Below are positions 46,020 to 55,484 of a DNA stretch of 64,000 nucleotides, in pieces. A program made the translations under genes and the position numbers. How positions within the stretch are numbered: position 1 is the stretch's first letter; every line of letters starts with the position of its first letter. The DNA comes from Lachnospiraceae bacterium (GTDB lineage: Bacteria; Bacillota; Clostridia; Lachnospirales; Lachnospiraceae), in assembly GCA_015057825.1 (NCBI GenBank), contig SVDN01000006.1, positions 62,736-126,735 of the forward strand, read 5' to 3'. The notes beneath the pieces are model-generated. The model did no database searches. It saw only the letters and a list, made by a program, of their open reading frames with translations, and was not told the DNA's origin.

Positions 46020-46320
46020 ATATATTTCTACCTTGATATATTATTGTTACAATATAGACTGTTTTGTTTTTTTCGTCTATTTTAAAAATTGCTAAATAAT
46101 TATCTATGACAAGTTGTTTGTATCCTTTGTTAGCGTAAATGCCAACTGTTCTGTCTTGATGCGATTGCGGAAGTGATTCTAGGCCCAGGATTGCGGCCTT
46201 GATCCTATCAGTTTGATTTTTGGCATTTTGAGGAGCCTGCTTATCGTAGCATATATACGAAAATATTTCGTCAAGATCCTTAAATGCTTGTTCGTATAAT
46301 TTGACTTTGTATTTAGCCAA
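46018..46320 (-). CDS. ParE/RelE-superfamily toxin
   Basis: About 100 residues from a TTG at 46320 that overlaps the antitoxin stop, with GGAG 10 bases upstream; an ATG 30 bases earlier would overlap more. The start AKYKVKLYEQAFKDLDEI and the YRQL-like GYKQLVIDNYLAIFKIDE.NKTVYIV block are typical of the ParE/RelE fold (mRNA interferase or gyrase inhibitor). It is paired with a Phd/YefM-type antitoxin. It would act in the cytoplasm when the antitoxin is degraded. The target is not decidable from sequence. Confidence 0.85.
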   Translation of the reverse strand: MAKYKVKLYEQAFKDLDEIFSYICYDKQAPQNAKNQTDRIKAAILGLESLPQSHQDRTVGIYANKGYKQLVIDNYLAIFKIDEKNKTVYIVTIIYQGRNI

Positions 46321-46576
46321 AGTATTTTTTCTCCAATCTATCAAATGCATCTTTTGCATCTATGGTTTTATGAGTTTTTTCGTATTCTTCTTCGGCATGT
46401 GTAATCGCATCATCTGTCTTGTTAATTGCCGCAAAATGCTCAAATAATTCCGCACTCATAACAACAAGGTCACTATAGCCGTTTTTGGTGATGAAAATAG
46501 GTTCTTGTTGAGAGTGAGCCAGTTCGGATATTTCGCTTGTATTTTTTAAATCACGTATTGGTCTTATTGTTGGCAT
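46313..46576 (-). CDS. Phd/YefM-family antitoxin
   Basis: An 87-residue protein. The N-terminal DNA-binding fold (TIRPIRDLKNTSEISELAHSQ, then PIFITKNGYSDLVVMS) is characteristic of Phd/YefM; the C-terminal helix (about 50-87) would wrap the toxin. AAAGGAGG precedes the ATG. It overlaps the toxin by 8 bases. Such antitoxins repress their own operon, and an AT-rich near-palindrome around ATAATTAT (46611-46618) upstream may be the operator. Confidence 0.88.
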   Translation of the reverse strand: MPTIRPIRDLKNTSEISELAHSQQEPIFITKNGYSDLVVMSAELFEHFAAINKTDDAITHAEEEYEKTHKTIDAKDAFDRLEKKYFG

Positions 46577-46643
46577 AGTAGATACCTCCTTTGAGATAAC
46601 AATATCGTACCATAATTATACCACGATGTAAAGGGCTGCTATT

Positions 46644-47120
46644 CTATATACTAAATCCCTTTCGTTTCGCAGCTACATCTATCAATTCTTTAGCCTCTTT
46701 AAAGGCGTCCGGCAGCCTTTTATCCATCCATTCTTTGCCTTTTTTCTCTTCTTTCTTGATATCTGCCCAGTTTTTCAATACTTCCCCGGAGTCGCTTACG
46801 CTTACATCGCCGAATACATGAGGATGACGGCGAATCATTTTATCAGATACGGTTTTTATTACATCATCCATGGTAAAAAGGCCTTCTTCTTCGGCTATTC
46901 TGGCATGCATTACTACCTGCAGAAGTAAATCACCGAGTTCTTCCTTAAGATTGTCAGGATTTCCCGTTTCGTTCAAAATGTTTATGCCACAAACCACTTC
47001 CGCTGCTTCCTCGATGCATGCGGGCTTAAGACTTGTGTGGGTTTGTTCTCGGTCCCATGGGCAACCGTCCTCAGCACGAAGTCTTGCGATGATTTCTTCA
47101 AATTTTTCAAATTCTGTCAT
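46644..47120 (-). CDS. mazG: Nucleoside triphosphate pyrophosphohydrolase MazG
   Basis: A 158-residue single-domain MazG. GCPWDREQTHTSLKP at residue 19, EEAAEV (first acidic metal motif) and LKEELGDLLLQVVMHA (EExxD) are the catalytic blocks that hydrolyse NTPs to NMP and PPi. AAGGAG precedes the ATG. E. coli MazG has two domains and about 260 residues; this short form is common in Firmicutes. It sits upstream of the toxin-antitoxin pair on the same strand, with a 67-base gap. Confidence 0.92.
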   Translation of the reverse strand: MTEFEKFEEIIARLRAEDGCPWDREQTHTSLKPACIEEAAEVVCGINILNETGNPDNLKEELGDLLLQVVMHARIAEEEGLFTMDDVIKTVSDKMIRRHPHVFGDVSVSDSGEVLKNWADIKKEEKKGKEWMDKRLPDAFKEAKELIDVAAKRKGFSI

Positions 47121-47204
47121 TGTTAATCTCCTTAAAGATAATATGTTCTGTCACAATTATAGTATTTGAAGGCTTACTGTTCAACAATAGTTTTCCACAT
47201 CGTT

Positions 47205-47216
47205 TATCAGCTGATA
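47205..47216. promoter_or_regulatory. 12-base palindrome TATCAGCTGATA
   Basis: A perfect palindrome in the divergent gap between mazG and the methyltransferase-STAS gene, about 20 bases upstream of the latter's -35; a possible operator. Confidence 0.35.
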
Positions 47217-47235
47217 GGACAATGCTTTTTCCTTA

Positions 47236-47265
47236 TTGAAATCACATTTTCATCTATGATAAAAT
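47236..47265 (+). promoter_or_regulatory. Candidate promoter of methyltransferase-STAS gene
   Basis: TTGAAA, 18-base spacer, TAAAAT, about 40 bases before the ATG. Confidence 0.5.
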
Positions 47266-47308
47266 TTATTTAACATTTCAGTCGGGTATTTGTAAGAAGG
47301 AGGTTTTT

Positions 47309-48577
47309 ATGGCAGCTGACATTAATATTGAAAAACTCAGAGAAGAAGTTAATCCTGTTTATTCTACGGCCCATTCGTGTTTACAAATTGTAGCCGGTAC
47401 AGGCGACGAAGAATCGGATAATTTAAGAAAAGTTCTTGGCTTTACAAAGTTCGGAGAAGATGCAAAAGAGCGTGGGGCTGATATTGATCCGGGGTTGAAG
47501 CAAGTGCTGCTTAGCTTAATGCCGATTTTTAGCTCACTTGTGGAAACTCGTTTTTTTTCATCAAATAATTTTATCAAAGAATCAGCTGCCAAAACCGTGG
47601 TGGATTTGCCATGCGGCTATACCGCACGTGGTGTTAAGCTGACAAAAAGCGGCATTGATTATTACGGCTTTGACTTGCCTGCGGTTATCGATGCAATGAA
47701 ACCCGCGGTTAATAAGCTTATCGGTGATAATGAGAAAATTAGATATCATGAGGTAGATGCAACAAATTACGCTTCTCTTAAAAAGGGGCTGGGGGATATT
47801 AAGGGCGAGCTTCATATTACAACGGAAGGCCTTTTGATGTACCTTACTCAGGCTGAGATTGAAACGGTTTTTGGCAACATAAGAAAGCTGCTCTTGGAAT
47901 ATGGCGGCAAATGGGTTACCGTGGATAACGAATTGGACCTTGCCCAAGATAAGGGCATTATGGCGTTGACAGCATCTTTGCCTAAGGAAATGGCCGGTGC
48001 GGTTGCCAATATTGCGGCGGGTTCTGTTGCAAAAACTACCATGGAAAACAATGTTTTCTTTGACAAAGACAGAGAAAAGGCTAAAAAATTTGTGGAGGAT
48101 ATGGGATTTAATCTTAAATTTATTCCTTTCAAAGACTACATGCCGGATACCATCTATTCTCTTGCAGGTCTTCCGGATGAATTGCGAGCTCAGGTTTTAA
48201 AAGGTTTGCAGGAAGTCAATATGTGGGTTATGACTCCGAAAGCCGGGATTGTTGAAGACTTCTCCTGCAAAGAAGAAAACTTCAATGCCAATGTAAGACT
48301 AAATGATGACAAGCTTTATATTGAGTTGACCGGTCGCCTTGATACTATCACCGCGCCGGAGCTTTTATCGCTTTACAAAGAAGCGGATGCTAAGGCCAAG
48401 ATATCTCATATAACCATAGATATGAAAAAACTTGATTATGTATCATCCGCAGGTTTAAGGGTTCTTTTGATCATGCGAAAGGCTTTGCCTGATAATGAAT
48501 GCTTTAATATCATCAACATGAATGAGAATGTAAAAGAAATCATCGAAACTACGGGATTTGATACAATCTTTTGCTAA
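47309..48577 (+). CDS. SAM-dependent methyltransferase fused to a STAS domain
   Basis: A 422-residue fusion. Residues about 60-315 resemble class I (leucine carboxyl methyltransferase/PPM1-like) enzymes: VVDLPCGYTARG near 98, DATNY near 150 and TTEGLLMYLTQ near 172. Residues about 327-422 form a STAS domain (LTGRLDTITAPEL, then IDMKKLDYVSSAGLRVLL with the Ser that anti-sigma antagonists phosphorylate). Known STAS proteins work with anti-sigma kinases; the fusion suggests methylation tied to a partner-switch or sensing module. AGGAGG precedes the ATG. The substrate is unknown. Confidence 0.85.
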   Translation: MAADINIEKLREEVNPVYSTAHSCLQIVAGTGDEESDNLRKVLGFTKFGEDAKERGADIDPGLKQVLLSLMPIFSSLVETRFFSSNNFIKESAAKTVVDLPCGYTARGVKLTKSGIDYYGFDLPAVIDAMKPAVNKLIGDNEKIRYHEVDATNYASLKKGLGDIKGELHITTEGLLMYLTQAEIETVFGNIRKLLLEYGGKWVTVDNELDLAQDKGIMALTASLPKEMAGAVANIAAGSVAKTTMENNVFFDKDREKAKKFVEDMGFNLKFIPFKDYMPDTIYSLAGLPDELRAQVLKGLQEVNMWVMTPKAGIVEDFSCKEENFNANVRLNDDKLYIELTGRLDTITAPELLSLYKEADAKAKISHITIDMKKLDYVSSAGLRVLLIMRKALPDNECFNIINMNENVKEIIETTGFDTIFC

Positions 48578-48593
48578 TATTAAAATCCAAACT

Positions 48594-48636
48594 AAAAGCC
48601 CTTTGGTAAGAATTTAGCTTACCGAAGGGCTTAAAA
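48594..48636. terminator. Bidirectional terminator
   Basis: AAGCCCTT.GGTAAG / CTTACC.AAGGGCTT hairpin between convergent genes. Confidence 0.8.
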
Positions 48637-48661
48637 TTTAGATTCGATTTATGTGGACAAT

Positions 48662-49369
48662 CTATATTTGATTAGCGTTGGCACTCTTGCATGCCTTTAC
48701 ATAGGACAGTACAATGAGCACCTGAGCCGGTATGTAGAATATCCATACCACAAAGTCTGCCACGTCATGCACCATACCGGAGGTCAGACCTCTGAATAAG
48801 ATAGCGTAATCACAGCCAAGGAATAGGGTTATTCCGATTTTGAAAAGTAAGGACACTTTAACTTTCTTCGTGGTCCAAGCATTGATAACGTTGAAAAGTA
48901 TCAAAATCAAATTGAGAATTCCCACGATGGAACCCGCATCAAACATACCCACCTTATAAAGGGCGATGAGGGCCGCTGCAAAAAGGGCAATGCGCAGGAT
49001 TATGGTAATTTTGCCCGGTTTAAGATAAAGAGCATAGGTAAACTCAACCAGGCAGAAACATGCAATTCCGATAAAATTGCAGACAGAGCCGTTTCCTTGG
49101 TCGATAAAGGTTAAAAACAAATCCGCAATCAATGTAAGGAAAAGGCCGTAAGCTATTATGTTGTCATGCTTATTTTCCAAATGCTTTGCGTATTTAACAA
49201 AAAATATAATGGTGATAATTGTATTTACGATTATTGCCGTATACATCCAATTGTCGATAATGCGAACGTTATAATCCACAATCTGCAATGCTTTGATAAT
49301 AACAAGCAATATTGCCTCGACTATAAGATAGCAAATAAGAATAACTTTTTCAGCTTGTGTTTTTACCAT
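48662..49369 (-). CDS. Eight-TM membrane protein, possibly YhhN-like
   Basis: A 235-residue protein with eight hydrophobic helices. Acidic residues inside helices (LIADLFLTF near 85 and LFLGCDYAIL near 185) recall the YhhN/TMEM86 lysoplasmalogenase family, but the match is loose and I would not assign the activity. GGGGG-type site before the ATG. It is divergent from the giant surface protein and alone between terminators. Confidence 0.6.
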   Translation of the reverse strand: MVKTQAEKVILICYLIVEAILLVIIKALQIVDYNVRIIDNWMYTAIIVNTIITIIFFVKYAKHLENKHDNIIAYGLFLTLIADLFLTFIDQGNGSVCNFIGIACFCLVEFTYALYLKPGKITIILRIALFAAALIALYKVGMFDAGSIVGILNLILILFNVINAWTTKKVKVSLLFKIGITLFLGCDYAILFRGLTSGMVHDVADFVVWIFYIPAQVLIVLSYVKACKSANANQI

Positions 49370-49399
49370 ACCCCGAACCCCCTAAAAACCATGTAAATA

Positions 49400-49428
49400 T
49401 TGAATTCACAAGATGTTTATATTATAAT
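49400..49428 (+). promoter_or_regulatory. Promoter of giant surface protein
   Basis: TTGAAT, 17-base spacer, perfect TATAAT, about 50 bases before the start codon. Confidence 0.7.
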
Positions 49429-49481
49429 TATATTAGTAAAAAGCGTGTAATTCAATAATGCTTTTTGAGGGGGATAATCTA

Positions 49482-52400
49482 TTGAAAAGGTCGCGTGGTT
49501 TCCTAAAGAAAATAATAGTTTTTTTGCTGGTCGTAATGATTATTATGACCGCTTTTCCATGCAGTTTTACGGAAATATTTGCGGCATCGGGTCCAATCGG
49601 CAGTGTAAACGGTACATACTACTATAGTTTATCAAGCCTAAACAGAGCTATTTATAATAATGTTAGTCATGATAATATCACTGTTGAAATGTTAATGGAC
49701 TGGGATGTAAATGAAGATGATGATTTTGACGAACCATTGATAATCGATAGGAACCAAAGCGTAACCTTTAACATGAACGGCCATATTTTTAATCGTGCAA
49801 GAACCCGTGATAATGATTGGACAAGTAGCGGTTTATTAATCTATGTTAGGGATGAAGCAACACTTACCATAAACGGTGGAGATACTTCGATTGCTCATGA
49901 TACATATATTCATTCGTCCACTGATGAGGATGAATATGCGAATACATATTACAAAAGCCATGGTGGTACCCTTACAGGTGGGTCAAGTACTAACTCTGCC
50001 GGGGGAATTCATATAAAAAACTATGCTAAAGTAACCCTTAATGATGTTACAATTGCGGGTTGTAGAGCCGAGCAATATTTCGGAAGCGACGGCTATGGTG
50101 GTGGTATTTGCCTTGATGGCGCAGGAAGCACATTAAAGTTAAACAATTCTACTATTATCGGATGCTATGCCTATAATTACGGCGGTGGTATTTATCAGTC
50201 TGATTACAATCAAGTTGGCATCGAAATGAAAAATTCAAAAATAGATCGTAACTATGCAGGCAGCGGCGGTGCAGGCATTAGTTTTAGCGGCGAAAAATGC
50301 TATATAATGGGCGATGATACCAGTACTGTAAATTCAAATGTTGCCGGAAAAATCGGTGGCGGAATCTATATCTGGAATGATGATGTTTCGGTAAGTAAAC
50401 TTACTGTCAACTATAACAAAGTTGAAAGCAGTTCCGGCGATGGTGGTGGAATATATGTACAAGAGACCGGGGTTAAGCTTTGTAATCTGGCCATTAATTA
50501 CAATGCAGCAGGAACCGGCGGTAGCGGTGACGGAGTTTACATAAATAACGAAAAGAATACGATATCAAGTTGTTCTATTACAAATAACTACGGCCACGGC
50601 GTTTATGTTGTGAAAAATGTGGATGAAGATTTTAAGATAGAGGGTTGTACGGTTATAAAAGATAATACCGGCTATAACCTTTACTTAGCAGATAGTAATG
50701 CCAAGGATACACGTATTCTTTTCAACCTTACTAAGGGTTCGGAAGTTCACGTATATTACAGGGATTCAAGCCAACAGGGCGAAGATCAGATATATGTAAC
50801 ACCGGGAGAAACAGGTGACTCGATTAGGAGCTCAGACTGTACTAAATATTTGTACAGTGATAACGATGGCTACTATTTCGGCTTTTTATCGGCTCCTAAT
50901 GAAAGAAAAATAGTTCGTATAAGGGGTACAAAACCGGAAATACCGGAAGCAACAGCTGTTAGCGCGGATAAGGCGAATGATGCTTCGGGAAAAATTGGAG
51001 ACTACGAAACAAAAGCAGGCGTGGTAGACACCGTGGGACCGGGTGGTGGAACTGACACAAGCGGAGGAGAATACGATTTGGTTCGTGGCTTCTACACCCA
51101 TGAGAGCATTGAAGGCGATGGAGACAACAATGTTGTTTTCTATTATTCGGACGGATTTTTTGATGGGGATCCGAAGGATTATAATGAGCATTTGGCAACG
51201 CTTTCTCTTAATATGGTATCCGCTGCCATGTATCTTATAAAGGCTGAAGACTCAATTGATGGAAATATCTACTACAACAGACATGCGGGCGGCAGACAGT
51301 TCCTTGCGGACATAGGCGTACCGGATCAAAATATATATGTAAATGATAGCAATGTTTCCAAGCCGCAGACGGATTCCATCGGCGTTATTATAGGCAGTAA
51401 AGAGCTTGAATACAGCGATGGTACGAAAACCGGTAAGATACTTATTCCTGTAGCGGTTCGTGGCGGTGGCTACGAGCTTGAATGGGCGAGCAATATGACC
51501 TTGGGAGACAGCTCTTATAACTTATCCGTTAGGGGTAAAGAGCTGGAACACAAGGGTTTTTCCGGTGCAGCGGACCAGGTTTGCGCGGAGATTGATTATT
51601 ATATCAGCAAGTATGACTTGCAAGATGAGATAGAAAGCGGAAACGTATGCTTTTGGGTAGTTGGTTTTTCACGTGCGGGTGCAACTGCCAATATAACGGC
51701 TAAGCGTTTGGTTGAAAAATATGCTCACGAATATAATGACAAGGTATTTGCATATCCGTGCGAAGCACCTCAAGGCGGTAGCGATGCGGCGCAGCTTTAC
51801 GATGGAGATGAGTATTACTGCATACACAACCTGATTAACAATGTTGACGTTGTGCCTATGGTAGGACCGACTTTAATGGGTTTTAAGCGTTACGGTGTTG
51901 ACCATTATCTTCCGGGAACAGACGCGGGCACTGTTACAAAAACAGAAAAATACGTTAGAAGAGGCGACTCATCCGGTAAATTAGTTAAAGTAACAACTTA
52001 TGCAGATAATACTGCTTTGGCTACAAAACCCGATTGGGAAGGCTTGCCGGATCCGTATGCGGCAAAAAAAAGCACAATGCTGGAACAACTTGCCATGGTT
52101 GATTCGGATATAGTGTTTGATGATTATTTTCATCCTATGGCTCTTGATTTTGTACCAAACGTAAAAATGTATGAAAACGGTCAGTATTACGGCAATAAGG
52201 CAGAGGATTTCGTTGCTGACTTTGTAAGGTTCCTTCAAGAAGGCACGGAATCGTACATTATCAGTGATCCGTCACAAGCCGTACCCAACAGGGATATGTA
52301 TGTCAGTGACTTACAGACTGCTTTCAGAGAAATGATTTCTTTGGTATTTACTTTGCCTAATGATGAGATATCTGTCATGATGGGTAGAGCGAGTTTGATT

Positions 52401-55400
52401 ACGGAAAGAATGAGCCTTTGGGAGATGGTCAGCTTTTATGATGATTGTATAGGTGATTGGAGCACACTTGATACATCCAAGAAGCAGTATTACAAGGATT
52501 ACCTATGGAAGCAGTTGCAGGCAACGGATGCACTGGATGCGCTCAAGCCGGCTGACCAAGAAGTAATAGCAAAGAATTGGGACGTGCTTTGCGAGTTCTT
52601 ATTCCGCTTAATAGAAGGAGATTATAATTATTATCCGGGCAGTAATACGGAAACCAGCCAATGGGCCAAGGCTATGGATGAAAATATGACGATGCTTGCT
52701 ACATTTGTCGAGTTTTCATCATATATTTTGTCGTGCCATTATCCTGAGGTGAGTATTGCCTGGGCAAGAAGTTATGACAGTTATTATTGCAATTATGAAC
52801 ATTATGAATATAAAATAACGGCGCCTACAAGCGTAGCGGCACCGGGGGCTTATGTTACAAACGAAGGCACGGAAACGACTTTAAGCACCGCGGCTGTGAA
52901 TAATTTAAACGGTGACCAAAAGATTATCCTTGAAAACAAGAATATTGTTGGTGAAGCATGTTACTACGATTTATATGACGGCGACACAAAGCTTGCTTCA
53001 AATCAGATATATCGCGGTGGCATCGATTTAACCCTTGATGGTGAAAGCGAAAAAACATACACCATAGAGACATATGATATATCTTACAGCACAAAAAGTG
53101 CAAAGGCCACATACGTTATCAAACTTACGGATGATAAGCACCAAGTAACGGTTAAAGATTTGAATTCAAGCGGCCAAGAACGAAGCGATGTAAAAATTTA
53201 TAGTGAAGGTCAAAGAGTTTCGATTTTGGCCGGCAATTGTGCGGCTAAATATTTTAAAAATTGGAAAATCGAGATGTTTGCTCCGGGTGAGACAACGGGA
53301 GTAGATGTTACAGACAGTTTGCCTAATGTTACTGATAAAACAATATCGGGTGTTCTCTTTGACTTACCTGAAACTTCAAGCAGCTACCCGGCGGGCTATT
53401 CCCTAGTAGCCACAGCGGAGTACGGAGACAGAATAACGGAAATAACAGATGCCGGTGTTTTGGAACAAATACCAACAGGCACACTTCCGTCAACTGCAAC
53501 CTTTACCTTTGGTAACGGTGAAACTGAATGGTATCCGATTAGTTGGTCATATGTAGGTAGCAGTGATAGCTCGGGGGAAAGAATTGTTCCTACCAACTCC
53601 GGCGAAACTGTTTTCAAGGATACTGTATATATTGCGTCTGTGAAGCTTAGTCAAAGCCAGGCGGACAATATAATGTTTGCCGACAAAGTAGCTGTAAACA
53701 ATCTGATAGACAGCGCTGTAGGACAAATTACAAACTTGACTGATGCAAAACTCATAAGAAACAATACTGATGGTAGCTTGACTATGGTTATCAGGTATGA
53801 AAAGACCTCATCAAGCGAGTCCGGAGACCGGCCGGGAACAAATATTACGTTAAAGGTTATTCCGTTTGATTTGAATATCAGAGAACCTATTTGGCCGGAA
53901 GAAGACTGGATAGTATATGGTGTTAGTGAAGGTAACACATATACTATTACCGCACCTACTATTGAAGATGAAGTATTTGTAGGTTGGGATATAAGGTCCC
54001 CTCTTTTGGTGGATGATGCTACAAAAGAAACAATCCATTTAACTCTGCAAAATGTAGGTTATACGGGCTATACAGTATGGCCGCAGTATATGCCTGTTGT
54101 ATCGGAAATAAAGGCTGTTGTGGGCAAAAATACGGGAAGTTCCGTTACAGCGCAATCACCGCAAACCGGCAAGATTATGCCGTCAGATGTTGAATTGACG
54201 GTAAAAATCACCAATGAATACAAGGTGGATCCTGATTATATTGAACTGACCTGGAGCCCGGATATTCCTGCCGATGGAAAGGCGGAAAGCTTGGTGACAT
54301 ATACTTTAACCATAGGCTTAAAACCTGATTCTTCGGGGAAAATAAGGATTACAAGAGGCAATATAGAATATTTTATAACTCCTCAGTTTGTTTACTCCGA
54401 TAGCTTAATAGCCAGCGTAAACGGTAATGATGCAATTTGCAACTTAAGTACAAACGATCCGCAACTTACCTTTACATTCCCACAGACAAAATATGTTTTG
54501 TCTATGATTAAGGAACCATCCGATATAAGCGACATTGCTAACGGAACGGATCTGACAAGTGTATTGCCTGAGACGGTTAAAGTATTGACGGAAAACGGCA
54601 TAGAGCTGGATTGTGCTGTTAGCTGGGATACGCCTGAACAGATATCCGGTGAGGGAGATTCCCGAAATGCGGCTGTATATAGGGCAAGCGGAACGGTTGT
54701 ATTGCCTGATTATGTAGAATTACCTGTGGGCAAATCTCTTGACGTGGAAATGTATATTGAAGTGAATAGCGCGGATACCGCATCCAAGCCGGAGGCATCT
54801 TTGGAAACGGGCACCTACTTCTCGGCGCAGACTACCACGCTTTCATCATTGGAAGACGGAAGTATTTACTATACCACCGACGGTTCGGACCCTGCGGATG
54901 CGGGCAATACAAGCAGGATGCTCTATGACGGAAATGAAATTAAAGTTTCCGGCAAAGGTAGAAAAGCCGATGAACAAGGCCAAAAATTCTTTACACTTCG
55001 TGCTGTTGCGGTTAAAGACGGTATGTGGGACAGTGATGAAGCAGTATATTCATATACCTTGATTACGGGTCCGGATGACGAAGATAGTTACACACTTATA
55101 TTTGACCTTAACGGTGGTAGTTTGGACGGTAAGACAGGTGTAATTGCTATGAAATACACAGAAGGCACGGTAATTAACTTGCCGGGAGCTCCGACAAAAG
55201 AGGGCTATGTGTTTGATTATTGGCAAGGCTCACATTACGAAGCCGGTGCGGAATATACCGTAGAAGGAGACCACACATTTACCGCAATCTACAAAGAGGC
55301 GGGTGCCGCAGATGATGATAATCCGTCGGATGAGGGAGATAGAGGCGTGGATACGGGTGACCATTCCCATATTAGAGGCTGGTTGTCGACCTGTGTGATT

Positions 55401-55484
55401 TCAATCTTTGTCCTTAGCACTTGCATTATCATACGTCGCAGGGATGAAATAAAACTTAACCATGGAGAAAAAGATGATTTTTAA
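49482..55484 (+). CDS. Giant multidomain surface protein with beta-helix and lipase-like domains
   Basis: About 2000 residues from TTG 49482, chosen because GAGGGGG lies 8 bases upstream; an ATG at 49458 has no site. Order: signal peptide (1-36), right-handed beta-helix (about 165-400) with repeated GGGIYI-type turns, alpha/beta-hydrolase domain (about 540-900) with VVGFSRAGA and Ser730, long beta-rich regions (about 1100-1760), a chitobiase/FN3-like module (about 1770-1865; IYYTTDGSDP), an InlB/Flg_new-type repeat (about 1870-1940), then VDTGDHSH, a membrane helix and Arg tail. The T-G-D motif is a diverged sortase-type anchor. Substrate unknown; probably a cell-wall enzyme/adhesin. Confidence 0.88.
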   Translation: MKRSRGFLKKIIVFLLVVMIIMTAFPCSFTEIFAASGPIGSVNGTYYYSLSSLNRAIYNNVSHDNITVEMLMDWDVNEDDDFDEPLIIDRNQSVTFNMNGHIFNRARTRDNDWTSSGLLIYVRDEATLTINGGDTSIAHDTYIHSSTDEDEYANTYYKSHGGTLTGGSSTNSAGGIHIKNYAKVTLNDVTIAGCRAEQYFGSDGYGGGICLDGAGSTLKLNNSTIIGCYAYNYGGGIYQSDYNQVGIEMKNSKIDRNYAGSGGAGISFSGEKCYIMGDDTSTVNSNVAGKIGGGIYIWNDDVSVSKLTVNYNKVESSSGDGGGIYVQETGVKLCNLAINYNAAGTGGSGDGVYINNEKNTISSCSITNNYGHGVYVVKNVDEDFKIEGCTVIKDNTGYNLYLADSNAKDTRILFNLTKGSEVHVYYRDSSQQGEDQIYVTPGETGDSIRSSDCTKYLYSDNDGYYFGFLSAPNERKIVRIRGTKPEIPEATAVSADKANDASGKIGDYETKAGVVDTVGPGGGTDTSGGEYDLVRGFYTHESIEGDGDNNVVFYYSDGFFDGDPKDYNEHLATLSLNMVSAAMYLIKAEDSIDGNIYYNRHAGGRQFLADIGVPDQNIYVNDSNVSKPQTDSIGVIIGSKELEYSDGTKTGKILIPVAVRGGGYELEWASNMTLGDSSYNLSVRGKELEHKGFSGAADQVCAEIDYYISKYDLQDEIESGNVCFWVVGFSRAGATANITAKRLVEKYAHEYNDKVFAYPCEAPQGGSDAAQLYDGDEYYCIHNLINNVDVVPMVGPTLMGFKRYGVDHYLPGTDAGTVTKTEKYVRRGDSSGKLVKVTTYADNTALATKPDWEGLPDPYAAKKSTMLEQLAMVDSDIVFDDYFHPMALDFVPNVKMYENGQYYGNKAEDFVADFVRFLQEGTESYIISDPSQAVPNRDMYVSDLQTAFREMISLVFTLPNDEISVMMGRASLITERMSLWEMVSFYDDCIGDWSTLDTSKKQYYKDYLWKQLQATDALDALKPADQEVIAKNWDVLCEFLFRLIEGDYNYYPGSNTETSQWAKAMDENMTMLATFVEFSSYILSCHYPEVSIAWARSYDSYYCNYEHYEYKITAPTSVAAPGAYVTNEGTETTLSTAAVNNLNGDQKIILENKNIVGEACYYDLYDGDTKLASNQIYRGGIDLTLDGESEKTYTIETYDISYSTKSAKATYVIKLTDDKHQVTVKDLNSSGQERSDVKIYSEGQRVSILAGNCAAKYFKNWKIEMFAPGETTGVDVTDSLPNVTDKTISGVLFDLPETSSSYPAGYSLVATAEYGDRITEITDAGVLEQIPTGTLPSTATFTFGNGETEWYPISWSYVGSSDSSGERIVPTNSGETVFKDTVYIASVKLSQSQADNIMFADKVAVNNLIDSAVGQITNLTDAKLIRNNTDGSLTMVIRYEKTSSSESGDRPGTNITLKVIPFDLNIREPIWPEEDWIVYGVSEGNTYTITAPTIEDEVFVGWDIRSPLLVDDATKETIHLTLQNVGYTGYTVWPQYMPVVSEIKAVVGKNTGSSVTAQSPQTGKIMPSDVELTVKITNEYKVDPDYIELTWSPDIPADGKAESLVTYTLTIGLKPDSSGKIRITRGNIEYFITPQFVYSDSLIASVNGNDAICNLSTNDPQLTFTFPQTKYVLSMIKEPSDISDIANGTDLTSVLPETVKVLTENGIELDCAVSWDTPEQISGEGDSRNAAVYRASGTVVLPDYVELPVGKSLDVEMYIEVNSADTASKPEASLETGTYFSAQTTTLSSLEDGSIYYTTDGSDPADAGNTSRMLYDGNEIKVSGKGRKADEQGQKFFTLRAVAVKDGMWDSDEAVYSYTLITGPDDEDSYTLIFDLNGGSLDGKTGVIAMKYTEGTVINLPGAPTKEGYVFDYWQGSHYEAGAEYTVEGDHTFTAIYKEAGAADDDNPSDEGDRGVDTGDHSHIRGWLSTCVISIFVLSTCIIIRRRDEIKLNHGEKDDF

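Noticed and set aside
49458..49481. ATG at 49458 as start of the giant protein
   Set aside because: No ribosome site precedes it, while TTG 49482 has GAGGGGG at ideal distance and begins a normal signal peptide.
55462..55484. Frameshift splitting one surface protein into two
   Set aside because: The second gene has its own ribosome site, signal peptide and lipobox, so it is a separate lipoprotein.
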